Below are positions 34,392 through 42,797 of a stretch of DNA of 64,000 nt, in pieces. The position numbers and the translations under genes were made by a program. Positions within the stretch are counted from its first letter, which is position 1; each line of letters begins with the position of its first letter. Source of the DNA: CAZGUG01 sp964625335 (GTDB lineage: Bacteria; Bacillota; Clostridia; Ch29); assembly GCA_964625335.1 (NCBI GenBank), contig CAZVBE010000006.1, positions 38,017-102,016 on the forward strand, read 5' to 3'. The notes beneath the pieces are model-generated. The model was given only the letters and a program-made list of their open reading frames with translations, did not search any database and was not told the DNA's origin.

Positions 34392-35483
34392 ATGCACAGA
34401 ATACTTGTATCGGGTTACTATGGCTTCGGAAACATAGGAGACGAGTCCATACTGACATCAATAATTGAAAACCTGAAATCCGTCGAAAACGGTATAGAAA
34501 TAACCGTGCTGTCTGCCAACCCTTCGGTTACCGAGAGCCGGCACGGTGTCCGGGCGGTGGATCGTAAAAATTTTTTTGAAATATATATGGCCGTTAAGAA
34601 CTGTGACCTGTTTATCAGCGGCGGAGGTGGGCTGCTGCAGGATATTACCAGCGAGAAGAGCATAAGGTACTACCTGGGCTTGATATACATTGCGGTACGA
34701 CTTAATAAAAAGATAATGGTTTATGGGCAGGGCATTGGCCCTATCACGAAGAAAACCAACAGAAGCCTGACAAGATCAATTTTAAACCGTGTCAACGTTA
34801 TAACGGTAAGGGATGAAAAATCGGTGGCCGACCTTAAAAGCATAGGAATAAACAGGCCACCCATCTATATGACCTCCGACCCCGTGGTTACGTTAAAGCC
34901 GCCGGGCAGCACCCAGGGCATGAAAATTATTGACAGCCTGGGGGTGGAAAAAGGCAGGCCGGTGATGGGTTTTTCGGTGAGGGATTGGAAAGGCGCGGAA
35001 AGGTTTAACGAGATAATGGCAAAAACCGCCGACAGCCTTATAGATGAACTGGGCTTCCAGGTGGTGTTTATCCCCTTTCACTACGGGGAAGATAATAAAT
35101 GTATAATGAAAATTAAGTCAATGATGCAAAATCAAGCATACTCCGTCGACGGCAGGTATTCGGCGGGCGAAGTGCTTGACATGGTAGGCCGGGTGGACCT
35201 GATGGTGGGAGTAAGGCTGCATTCCCTTATTTTCTCTGCCATACAGGGCGTCCCCATGGTGGGAATATCCTATGACCCCAAGATAGACGGCTTTTTATCC
35301 CGGCTGAATATAAAGGCGGTGGGCAGCGTCGGAGATATAGAACTTAGTGACCTTCTGGTGGATATACAAAAGGTTTGGGTGGACAGGGAAAGGGTGCGGG
35401 TGCAAATACTTGCCGGCATGAAGGAAATGCAGCAGCAGGCCAGGATAAACGATAAACTGGTTCTGGAACTGCTTAATGTATAG
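34392..35483 (+). CDS. csaB: Polysaccharide pyruvyl transferase CsaB
   Basis: CsaB adds pyruvate ketals to secondary cell-wall polysaccharide, which anchors S-layer proteins carrying SLH domains. The 363 residues match the family. The N-terminal motif is SGYYGFGNIGDESIL, followed by SGGGGLLQD, MVYGQGIGPI and, in the C-terminal half, GVRLHSLIFSAIQGVPMVGI. Its start follows the DUF5693 stop at once, and the ribosome site AGGAGG lies within the upstream gene. It suggests that this organism displays S-layer or other SLH-domain proteins. Confidence 0.94.
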   Translation: MHRILVSGYYGFGNIGDESILTSIIENLKSVENGIEITVLSANPSVTESRHGVRAVDRKNFFEIYMAVKNCDLFISGGGGLLQDITSEKSIRYYLGLIYIAVRLNKKIMVYGQGIGPITKKTNRSLTRSILNRVNVITVRDEKSVADLKSIGINRPPIYMTSDPVVTLKPPGSTQGMKIIDSLGVEKGRPVMGFSVRDWKGAERFNEIMAKTADSLIDELGFQVVFIPFHYGEDNKCIMKIKSMMQNQAYSVDGRYSAGEVLDMVGRVDLMVGVRLHSLIFSAIQGVPMVGISYDPKIDGFLSRLNIKAVGSVGDIELSDLLVDIQKVWVDRERVRVQILAGMKEMQQQARINDKLVLELLNV

Positions 35484-35567
35484 CTCTCTTTTAGAAGAGG
35501 ATACAGCAAATAGTGCAGTGACGCCCAACTGAAAGCCAAAAGGAATACAGGTGTGGAGGAACATTGG

Positions 35568-36314
35568 ATGACAGTAATGGAAAAGGTGGATATCTTGGGG
35601 GTACCGGTGGACAGGTCGGATATGGAGGGTGCCATGGCAAGGGTAACAGCCCTGCTGGACACGGATGGCACAAGTACCGTCTACACCCCCAATTCTGAAA
35701 TGGTTGTAAATGCCGCAAAGGACAAAGAATTTCTGGAAATTTTAAAGTCCGGTGACCTGGTGGTGCCGGATGGCATAGGCCTTATTCTTGCCTCAAGGAT
35801 ATACGGCAGTCCGCTTCCCGAAAGGGTAACCGGCTTTGATCTGATGACCCGGATGCTGGAGATGCTGGACGAAGGCGGAAGGTCCGTGTGCCTTTTGGGC
35901 GGGAAGCCGGGGATAGCCCAAAGGGCTGCCGGTAATATATCCCGGATGTTTCCCAGCCTTCAGATAAAGGGTACATTCCACGGATACTTTAAGGAGCAGG
36001 AAGTGCCCGGTATCGTGGAACGGATTAATTCTTCCGGAGCCGATGTGCTTTTCGTAGCCCTGGGCAGCCCGAAGCAGGAGAAATGGATCAGCTCCAACCG
36101 CGAAACGCTGAATGTGAGCATTGCAATGGGGGTGGGCGGCAGCCTTGATGTCTTGGCCGGCGAGGTGGCAAGGGCACCGGCTGTATTCCGGAAAGCCGGG
36201 CTCGAATGGTTTTACAGGCTTGTTACACAGCCGTGGAGGGCGGCAAGGATGCTTTCGCTGCCGGTGTTTGTTTTCAAAGTATTTATCGACAGAGGCAGGA
36301 GGGGCAAAGTATGA
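35568..36314 (+). CDS. WecG/TagA/CpsF family glycosyltransferase
   Basis: This 248-residue enzyme of the GT26 family adds ManNAc-type sugars to undecaprenyl-linked acceptors in teichoic acid or related polymers. Family motifs are YTPNSEMVVNA, PDGIGLILASR, ERVTGFDLM, FVALGSPKQEKW and AMGVGGSLDVLAG. The basic C-terminus would dock on the membrane. The ATG at 35568 follows GGAGGA. It overlaps the methyltransferase start (ATGA). An envelope polysaccharide role fits the adjacent csaB. Confidence 0.92.
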   Translation: MTVMEKVDILGVPVDRSDMEGAMARVTALLDTDGTSTVYTPNSEMVVNAAKDKEFLEILKSGDLVVPDGIGLILASRIYGSPLPERVTGFDLMTRMLEMLDEGGRSVCLLGGKPGIAQRAAGNISRMFPSLQIKGTFHGYFKEQEVPGIVERINSSGADVLFVALGSPKQEKWISSNRETLNVSIAMGVGGSLDVLAGEVARAPAVFRKAGLEWFYRLVTQPWRAARMLSLPVFVFKVFIDRGRRGKV

Positions 36315-37165
36315 GCTTTTCCTTATTTTTATGCAAAACGCTGAACCGGCTGTTTCCACTGCCCCGGCATCCCTTTAACCTCCATAACCAGGGCAGGCTT
36401 ACCTATGCCCAGTGGCAGTATGACATGGGCCAAAGGACAATTGAATTCTTCCTGGAAGCGGCGGACGAAAAACAGATGTTCCAGGGTAAAAAGGTGCTGG
36501 ACATAGGCTGCGGCGCCGGGGGCAAAACGTTGTATTACGCATCCAAAGACGCAGCTTTTGTTTATGGCATCGACCCTGTGGAGCATTATAAGGAAGAAGC
36601 ACAGCATCTGGCAAGGCAAAAGGGCCTTGAGGAAAAGTTTTCTTTTGTTACCGGCGATGCCGCCAAAATGCCCTTTGAGGATAAGAGTTTTGATACCATA
36701 ATAATGAACGATGCCATGGAGCATGTCGACCGGCCCCGGCCGGTGCTGATGGAATGCCACAGGGTGTTAAAACAAGGGGGCAGGTTGTACATAAACTTCC
36801 CGCCATATTATCATCCCTATGGGGCCCACCTGTCTGACGCCATTGGCATACCCTGGGTTCACAGGTTTTTCGGCCAGGAAACCTTAATTGCCTTATATAA
36901 GGATCTGGTGAAGGACCTGCCCGACGGGCCGAGGAGGATAGATTTCAGAATAGGGCGCAGCAGCGAAGGAAAGGAGTATTTCTCCTATATAAACGGCATG
37001 ACAATAGGCCGGTTTGAGGAAATAATAAGGGAGATTCCCCTTGAAAAGGTGTATTACCGGCTTGTGCCCCTGCGCAGGCCCTTCGGGATATTTGCTGCAA
37101 ATAAAGTATTAAGGGAATACTTTGTGAAAATGGTTGTATGTATAATGGAGAAAGGAGAGGAGTAA
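36311..37165 (+). CDS. Class I SAM-dependent methyltransferase
   Basis: This 284-residue methyltransferase has motif I VLDIGCGAGGKTLYYA (about 63-78) and later motifs DAAKMPFEDKSFDTI and ECHRVLKQGGRLYINFPP. The 60-residue N-terminal leader (LPRHPFNLHNQGRLTYAQW) and the C-terminal domain are not common in small-molecule methyltransferases. Starting inside the tagA-like stop suggests a lipid- or sugar-linked substrate, which is inference. The ribosome site AGGAGGGG lies in the upstream gene. Confidence 0.85.
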   Translation: MSFSLFLCKTLNRLFPLPRHPFNLHNQGRLTYAQWQYDMGQRTIEFFLEAADEKQMFQGKKVLDIGCGAGGKTLYYASKDAAFVYGIDPVEHYKEEAQHLARQKGLEEKFSFVTGDAAKMPFEDKSFDTIIMNDAMEHVDRPRPVLMECHRVLKQGGRLYINFPPYYHPYGAHLSDAIGIPWVHRFFGQETLIALYKDLVKDLPDGPRRIDFRIGRSSEGKEYFSYINGMTIGRFEEIIREIPLEKVYYRLVPLRRPFGIFAANKVLREYFVKMVVCIMEKGEE

Positions 37166-37167
37166 CC

Positions 37168-38001
37168 TTGGAAAACAGCATAGCAGGTCTGGAACAGAAT
37201 GCTGTAAAAATCAGAAGGGCCATAATAGAGATGACCCATGCCGCCAAGTCAGGACATCCCGGCGGCTCCCTGTCGTCGGTTGAAATACTCACCGCCCTGT
37301 ATTTTAATATAATGAGGATAGACCCGGCAAGGCCGGACTGGGAGGACAGGGACCGGTTTGTACTGTCAAAGGGCCATGCTTCACCGGTTTTGTATGCCAC
37401 CCTTGCCCTTAAGGGGTATTTCCCGGAGGAGGAGCTTTCGGGATTCCGGCGTATTGACAGGATGCTGCAGGGCCATCCGGATATGAAGGGTACCCCGGGG
37501 GTTGAAATGTCTACCGGATCCCTTGGTCAGGGCCTTTCGGCGGCCTGTGGTATGGCGCTGGCGGCAAAGCTGGACAAAAAAGACTTCAGGGTATTTGCCC
37601 TGATAGGTGACGGCGAGGCACAGGAGGGAATGATTTGGGAAGCCTCCATGGCTGCGGTCCATTACAGGCTGGACAACCTGACGGTGTTCCTCGACCATAA
37701 CGGGCTTCAGATAGACGGTCCCAACCGACAGGTCATGTCGGTGGAACCGCTGACGGACAAGTGGAAAGCCTTTGGCTGGGAAGTGCTTGAGGTTGACGGC
37801 CATTCACCGGAGGAAATAATAAGTGCGGCAAAAAGGGCAGAAGGAGTAAAGGACAGGCCCACGATGATAATAGCAAAAACTATAAAGGGTAAAGGAGTAT
37901 CCTTTATGGAAAACGAGGCCGACTGGCACGGAAAAGCGCCCGGCGATGAGGATAGAGATATTGCCCTTAAAGAACTGGAGGTGATTTGTTGTGAGTGCTA
38001 G
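37168..38001 (+). CDS. Transketolase, N-terminal (ThDP) subunit
   Basis: This is the first half of a two-gene transketolase (pentose phosphate pathway). Motifs are KSGHPGGSLSSVEI, SKGHASPVLYA, STGSLGQGLS and the ThDP motif IGDGEAQEGMIWEA with its closing DHNG. The TTG at 37168 is preferred (GAGAGGAG just upstream); an ATG at 37138 lies inside the methyltransferase gene with no site. It is 277 residues long. The C-terminal subunit starts 11 nt before its end. Confidence 0.93.
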   Translation: MENSIAGLEQNAVKIRRAIIEMTHAAKSGHPGGSLSSVEILTALYFNIMRIDPARPDWEDRDRFVLSKGHASPVLYATLALKGYFPEEELSGFRRIDRMLQGHPDMKGTPGVEMSTGSLGQGLSAACGMALAAKLDKKDFRVFALIGDGEAQEGMIWEASMAAVHYRLDNLTVFLDHNGLQIDGPNRQVMSVEPLTDKWKAFGWEVLEVDGHSPEEIISAAKRAEGVKDRPTMIIAKTIKGKGVSFMENEADWHGKAPGDEDRDIALKELEVICCEC

Positions 38002-38947
38002 TACAGCGACAAGGGATGCCTACGGCAAAACCCTGGTGGAGCTTGGAAAGGAGAACAGGGATATTGTGGTGCTGGACGCCGACCTGTCCAAATCCACAAA
38101 AACGGTGATGTTTGCAAAGGAGTTCCCGGACAGGTTTCTGAATATGGGCATTGCCGAGCAAAACCTTATGGGCACTGCCGCCGGTCTTGCTGCGAGCGGC
38201 AAGATACCCTTTGTGAGCACCTTTGCCATGTTTGCCACCGGCAGGGCCTTCGAACCCATAAGGAATTCAATAGCCTATCCACGGCTTAACGTAAAAATTG
38301 CGGCAACCCATGCCGGTCTGACAGTGGGAGAGGACGGAGCATCCCACCAATGCCTGGAGGATATAGCCATTATGCGGGTTATTCCCAATATGACGGTAAT
38401 GTGCCCCGCCGACGGAGTGGAGACGGAAGCGATTGTTAAGGCCGCCGCCGGGTACAAGGGTCCTGTTTACATAAGGCTGGGCAGGCCAAAGGTGCCGGAT
38501 ATATATGTTAAAGAAGATTATGCCTTCGAGTGGGGCAAGGGTGTGACCCTCAAGGACGGCGGAGACGTCACCATAATAGCAACCGGCATTATGGTGGCAA
38601 TGGCATTGGAAGCCGCCGACGACCTGCAGAAAAACGGTGTAAATGCAAGGGTAATTGACATCCATACAATAAAACCCATTGACCGGGATTTAATCAAAAT
38701 GGCTGCTGCCGAGACGGGAGCAGTAGTGACGGCGGAGGAGCACAATATTATCGGCGGCCTGGGAAGCGCAGTGGCGGAGGTTTTGGGCGAACTGGAGCCG
38801 GTGCCCGTTATAAGGGTGGGTGTTAAGGACACCTTTGGAGAATCGGGGACCGCCGAAGAGCTGCTTATAAAATACGGTTTAACGCCTTGCTGTATAATGC
38901 AGGCGGTGGAAAAATCCATTGCGGCCAAAGACTTATTAAAAAAGTAA
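37991..38947 (+). CDS. Transketolase, C-terminal subunit
   Basis: This 318-residue second half supplies the pyrimidine-binding and C-terminal transketolase domains (RFLNMGIAEQNLMGTAAGLA, with the ThDP-activating Glu; SFAMFATGR-type FVSTFAMFATGRAFE; THAGLTVGEDGASHQ; TAEEHNIIGGLGSAVAE). The GTG at 37991 overlaps the first subunit and follows GGAGGTG. Split transketolases are usual in Clostridia and archaea. Its place after envelope genes may reflect sugar supply, or chance. Confidence 0.93.
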   Translation: MSASTATRDAYGKTLVELGKENRDIVVLDADLSKSTKTVMFAKEFPDRFLNMGIAEQNLMGTAAGLAASGKIPFVSTFAMFATGRAFEPIRNSIAYPRLNVKIAATHAGLTVGEDGASHQCLEDIAIMRVIPNMTVMCPADGVETEAIVKAAAGYKGPVYIRLGRPKVPDIYVKEDYAFEWGKGVTLKDGGDVTIIATGIMVAMALEAADDLQKNGVNARVIDIHTIKPIDRDLIKMAAAETGAVVTAEEHNIIGGLGSAVAEVLGELEPVPVIRVGVKDTFGESGTAEELLIKYGLTPCCIMQAVEKSIAAKDLLKK

Positions 38948-39038
38948 TATGCCATGTCTTTGTATAATACTCTATAACAGGAGGTGCGGCAGCGCGGGCA
39001 GCGGGAACGGCTGTCGCAGGATGCCGGAGGTGTCTGAT

Positions 39039-39422
39039 TTGGCATTTGAAAAGGTTACGGTTTTTGAGGTCCCTGCTCATATAAACAGTATGGTGCAGCA
39101 GCAAAAGAAAGAAGAAAGGGCTGCGGCATATATTGCGGAAGACACGGTATATCTGGTGGTCACCCGGGGAGAGAAGCCTACGGGGGGTTACGATGTCAGT
39201 GTGGCAGGTATAGAAAAAACCAATATCGGGCAAGAAGGTTACAGCGTTGATATATACGTGGAATACAAAAATCCCGGGCCCGGGCAGCTGGTGGCACAGG
39301 TTGTCACCTATCCCCATGTAATCGTAAAGACTGACTTAATGAATGTATCAAGGGATACAGTCTTTAGGTTTTTTATCGGCGATTCGCTGAATACGGTGCG
39401 TGCCACAGAGCTGCCGGAGTAG
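39039..39422 (+). CDS. PrcB C-terminal domain protein
   Basis: This 127-residue protein carries the PrcB-type domain (EKPTGGYDVSVAGIEK, VEYKNPGPGQLVAQVVTYPH), known as the C-terminal part of a subunit of a spirochaete protease complex. The TTG at 39039 is chosen for GGAGGTG 6 nt upstream; the frame is open to 38949 but without a site. No signal peptide is seen. It ends in a strong terminator. Its function in Clostridia is unknown; the next gene encodes a Lon-like protease. Confidence 0.7.
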   Translation: MAFEKVTVFEVPAHINSMVQQQKKEERAAAYIAEDTVYLVVTRGEKPTGGYDVSVAGIEKTNIGQEGYSVDIYVEYKNPGPGQLVAQVVTYPHVIVKTDLMNVSRDTVFRFFIGDSLNTVRATELPE

Positions 39423-39450
39423 AAAAAACAGGTTTGCCGCCTGTTTTTTT
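39422..39450 (+). terminator. Intrinsic terminator after the PrcB-like gene
   Basis: AAAAAACAGG pairs with CCTGTTTTTT around TTTGCCG, ending in seven T. Confidence 0.85.
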
Positions 39451-39478
39451 GTTATTTGAGATTAACCGGCCTTTGTAA

Positions 39479-39487
39479 TGGTATAAT
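39479..39487 (+). promoter_or_regulatory. Extended -10 promoter of the LonB-like protease gene
   Basis: TGGTATAAT (TG-N-TATAAT) lies 30 bp upstream of the ATG at 39518, without a clear -35 box. Confidence 0.45.
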
Positions 39488-39517
39488 TATAACGAATAGT
39501 TAAAAGGGGTGATGTTG

Positions 39518-41935
39518 ATGGCAATGGGAAAAGAACTGAAACCCGAACAGCTTAAAAAGCACTTTGAACATAATGGTTTGGAATTTGAAACCACTTTGGA
39601 CATCCCGCCGCTTGAGGGTATTATAGGACAGGAAAGGGCAAGCAGGGCTATGGATTTCGGCCTGAAAGTGGAAAGACAGGGCTATAATATTTATGTTGCA
39701 GGATTGATTGGTACAGGAAGAAACAGCTATTCCAGGTCGATAGTTAACAGTCTTGCAGAGGGAAAACCGGTCCCGCAGGATTGGTGTTATGTGTACAATT
39801 TTGAGGACCCCTATCAGCCCCTGGCCCTGTCGATGCCCGCAGGGGTGGGTGCAAAGCTGAAGGAGGATATGAACAGGCTTATAGACCAGTTGAAGAAGGA
39901 TATTCCCAAAGCCTTTTCAGGCGATGACTATAACAGGAATAAGGCAAGGATTCTCCAGGATTTCCAGGAAAAAACCTCACAGCTTATGGATGAACTGAAC
40001 AGGACAGCCCAGGAATACGGTTTTGAATTCAAAAGGAGCGCAAACGGATTTGTAAGCGTTCCTCTGGTTGGCGGCAAGCCTGTCAGCGAAGAGGATTACA
40101 GGAAACTGGACGGAGATGCCTTAAAGGAGATCGAGGCGAGGAACGACCAACTGCAGATACGGGCAGTGGAAATATTCAATAGGATAAAGGAACTGGAGCA
40201 GATGGCCCAGGACACAATCAGGGAACTGGATGAGAAAATAGCGCTCAGCTCGGTGGGCTACAGCATAGGCGAAATGAAGGCTAAATACCGGGAGTGTGAC
40301 TGTCCCGAGATACTCGGTTTCCTGGACAGTGTGCAAAAGGATATAGTTGAGAATGTGGACGATTTCAAAGGCAAAGAAGAGAGTAAGGAAACGGTAATCC
40401 CGTGGCTTTCAAAGGCCCAGAAGACCGATAATACATTCAAGTATAAAATAAACCTGCTGGTGGACAGCAGCAAACTGGAGCACGCCCCGGTAGTTCTTGA
40501 AACCTATCCCACATATTATAATCTGGTTGGCAAGGTGGAATACGAAAACCAGCTGGGGGTGCTTACCACCAACTTTACCAGAATTAAAGCAGGAGCCCTG
40601 CACAGGGCAAACGGCGGTTACCTGATAATTCAGGCAAAGGATATACTCACAAACCCGTACTCCTGGGAAGCGATGAAAAGGGCACTAAAGACCGGGGAGA
40701 TAGCCATCGAAAACATTGCGGAGCAGACCGGTGCGGTTGCGACCTCCTCCCTGAGGCCAAAGCCTATTCCGTTGGGGGTAAAAATAATAATAATTGGCAG
40801 TTATGAGATTTATAATCTTCTGTACAATCTGGATGAAGACTTTAAAAAACTGTTCAAAATAAGAGCGGATTTTGATACCGACATGGATAAGGATACCGGG
40901 TATGTGTACAAGATTGCCGCCTTTATTTCAAAACACTGCAAGGAACAAAACCTAAGGCACTTCCACCGGTCGGCGGTGGCCAGGGTTGTGGAATACAGCT
41001 CCAGGCTGGCCGACCACCAGAACAAGCTCAGTACAAGGTTTAATGAACTGGTGGAGATAATTTACGAGGCGGATACCTGGGCGGGTATGGAGGACGCCGG
41101 GCATGTCACCGCCGATCATGTGACAAAGGCAATACAGGAGAAGGTTTACCGTTCCAACAAGTACGAAAAGAAAATACACGAATACATAAGGGAAGGCACT
41201 ATTCTGATAGATACCGAAGGTGAGGTTGCGGGGCAGGTTAACGGCCTTTCGGTTCTGGACATGGGCGAATACTCCTTTGGACGTCCTTCCAGAATAACGG
41301 CGGTTGCCTATGCCGGTAAAAAGGGAGTAATAAACATTGAACGGGAAGTGAAAATGAGCGGCAGCATCCACGACAAAGGCGTATTGATACTCGGTGGCTA
41401 TCTTGGCAATAAGTTTGCCCGCAGGAGCCCTATGTCACTGACCGCCAGCATTGCCTTCGAGCAGTCCTACGGCGGCATTGACGGGGACAGCGCTTCCAGC
41501 GCCGAACTTTACGCCATCCTGTCCTGCCTTTCGGATGTTCCCATAAAGCAGAGCATTGCGGTGACCGGCTCTGTAAACCAGCGGGGAGAAATCCAGCCGA
41601 TAGGTGGAGTAAACCAGAAGATAGAAGGTTTTTTCAGGGTATGCAGGGAAAAGGGCCTGACCGGAGAACAGGGGGTCATGATACCCCACCAGAATGTAAA
41701 TAACCTCATGCTTGACGATGAGGTAATACAGGCGGTAGCGGAGGGTAAATTCCACATATATCCTGTGAGGACAATAGAGGAAGGAATAAAAATACTGACG
41801 GGAATGCCTGCGGGTGCCGCCGACGGGGAGGGCGTCTATCCCGGGGGGACCCTTTATCACGGTGTACAGCAGAAACTGGAAAGCTTCAGAAAAGCAGTTG
41901 AGCAAACCGATACCGGCAACGACACCGACCGGTAG
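39518..41935 (+). CDS. LonB-like ATP-dependent protease (AAA_32 / S16)
   Basis: This 805-residue Lon-family protease has an N-terminal AAA-related domain with an inserted coiled-coil region (about 110-260) and a C-terminal S16 peptidase domain. The P-loop reads GLIGTGRNS (62-70), with Arg68 where the Walker Lys normally is. The Ser-Lys dyad is Ser658 (GIDGDSAS, matching DGPSAG of Lon) and Lys701 (GGVNQKIEGFF). There is no membrane segment, so it is unlike Bacillus LonB. The ATG at 39518 is placed by AAAAGGGG 8-9 nt upstream; two earlier in-frame starts are too close to it. Confidence 0.88.
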   Translation: MAMGKELKPEQLKKHFEHNGLEFETTLDIPPLEGIIGQERASRAMDFGLKVERQGYNIYVAGLIGTGRNSYSRSIVNSLAEGKPVPQDWCYVYNFEDPYQPLALSMPAGVGAKLKEDMNRLIDQLKKDIPKAFSGDDYNRNKARILQDFQEKTSQLMDELNRTAQEYGFEFKRSANGFVSVPLVGGKPVSEEDYRKLDGDALKEIEARNDQLQIRAVEIFNRIKELEQMAQDTIRELDEKIALSSVGYSIGEMKAKYRECDCPEILGFLDSVQKDIVENVDDFKGKEESKETVIPWLSKAQKTDNTFKYKINLLVDSSKLEHAPVVLETYPTYYNLVGKVEYENQLGVLTTNFTRIKAGALHRANGGYLIIQAKDILTNPYSWEAMKRALKTGEIAIENIAEQTGAVATSSLRPKPIPLGVKIIIIGSYEIYNLLYNLDEDFKKLFKIRADFDTDMDKDTGYVYKIAAFISKHCKEQNLRHFHRSAVARVVEYSSRLADHQNKLSTRFNELVEIIYEADTWAGMEDAGHVTADHVTKAIQEKVYRSNKYEKKIHEYIREGTILIDTEGEVAGQVNGLSVLDMGEYSFGRPSRITAVAYAGKKGVINIEREVKMSGSIHDKGVLILGGYLGNKFARRSPMSLTASIAFEQSYGGIDGDSASSAELYAILSCLSDVPIKQSIAVTGSVNQRGEIQPIGGVNQKIEGFFRVCREKGLTGEQGVMIPHQNVNNLMLDDEVIQAVAEGKFHIYPVRTIEEGIKILTGMPAGAADGEGVYPGGTLYHGVQQKLESFRKAVEQTDTGNDTDR

Positions 41936-41944
41936 TGCGAAAGC

Positions 41945-42051
41945 ACACAAACACGGGGACATACAAACACGGGGGCAGGTATGCCGTTTGGGTCCCCGTG
42001 TTTTGTTATACCTTACCTGTTTCCGTGTTTGTGCTTGTTTGAGTGTCCCCT
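41945..42051. repeat. GGGGAC/GTCCCC inverted-repeat cluster between convergent genes
   Basis: AAACACGGGGAC (41949-41960) pairs perfectly with GTCCCCGTGTTT (41992-42003), followed by TGTTAT. CACAAACACGG (41945-41955) can alternatively pair with CCGTGTTTGTG (42023-42033). GGTAT/ATACC pairs and a terminal GTGTCCCC (42044-42051) belong to the same family as 31656-31761. It probably acts as a bidirectional terminator for the LonB-like and cyclo-ligase genes. Confidence 0.7.
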
Positions 42052-42624
42052 CTCCTTAATACTGTCTATTAATCTTTTTTCGGTAATAACATAGTCAACC
42101 GGCCTGTCGTTTGGTCCGGCGGGCACCCTGTCGATTATCTGCATCTCAAAGGCAAGGCCGATGCTGGGGATGCTCCGGGTCAATCCGTCAAAGAACCTGT
42201 CATAATAGCCTGCCCCGTAGCCAATCCTGGAGCCTAGTTTATCAAAGGCCACCGCCGGAACCAGTATCAGATCGAGGTCTTCCCTGGGGAAGGGTCTTAT
42301 GTATCCTGCTGCGGGCTCGGGTACGCCAAAGGTTCCCGGTGTCAGTTCCCTTTCAGGGTCCTTTAGTTCCGACAGAAGCAGCTGCCGGGTTTCCTTAATA
42401 CATACCGGCACCACGACTTTTTTACCCTCAGAGAGACAGTGCTTTATAACGGGCATGGTCTCCACTTCATTTTTAAAATCCATGTAGGCCATAACATTGG
42501 AGCAATTTCTGAACACATCCAGTTGGATCAGCCTTTCATATATATGGAGGCTGTATTCCCGCCTCCGGGAAGGGGGGATTTGCTGCCTTGATTCTAAAAC
42601 TTTCCTTCTGATTTCCTGCTTCAT
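42013..42624 (-). CDS. 5-formyltetrahydrofolate cyclo-ligase
   Basis: This enzyme converts 5-formyl-THF to methenyl-THF using ATP. The 203 residues match the family. Motifs are FGVPEP, LVPAVAFDKLGSRIGYGAGYYDRF (seen as LVPAVAFD plus GYGAGYYDRF) and a basic N-terminal helix. The ATG at 42624 has AAAGGAGG about 11 nt upstream. The last ~12 residues (GHSNKHKHGNR) and the stop are encoded by the GGGGAC-family repeat, so the repeat has supplied the C-terminus. The downstream FolT transporter gene at 57 kb is the only other folate gene seen. Confidence 0.92.
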   Translation of the reverse strand: MKQEIRRKVLESRQQIPPSRRREYSLHIYERLIQLDVFRNCSNVMAYMDFKNEVETMPVIKHCLSEGKKVVVPVCIKETRQLLLSELKDPERELTPGTFGVPEPAAGYIRPFPREDLDLILVPAVAFDKLGSRIGYGAGYYDRFFDGLTRSIPSIGLAFEMQIIDRVPAGPNDRPVDYVITEKRLIDSIKERGHSNKHKHGNR

Positions 42625-42797
42625 TTGGCTTACCGCCTCCTTTACAAGCCTATTGTACAACAAAAAATAATATATGGATATAATTTCTCCTTTAAAGCTA
42701 TGAGAAAAAACATTATACTTTTATTAGGAACTTTAGCCGGAATTGAAGGATTAGATATTTGTTTGTCGAATTGACAGTGGGATAGGAGTGATTACAG

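Noticed and set aside
41945..42051. A CRISPR array at the repeated GGGGAC sequences
   Set aside because: The repeats are short, irregularly spaced and inverted, there are no uniform spacers, and no cas genes are in the window.
42769..42774. TTGACA upstream of ftsE as a -35 box
   Set aside because: It lies 24 bp before the TTG start, with no -10 box between, so it cannot drive ftsE by itself.
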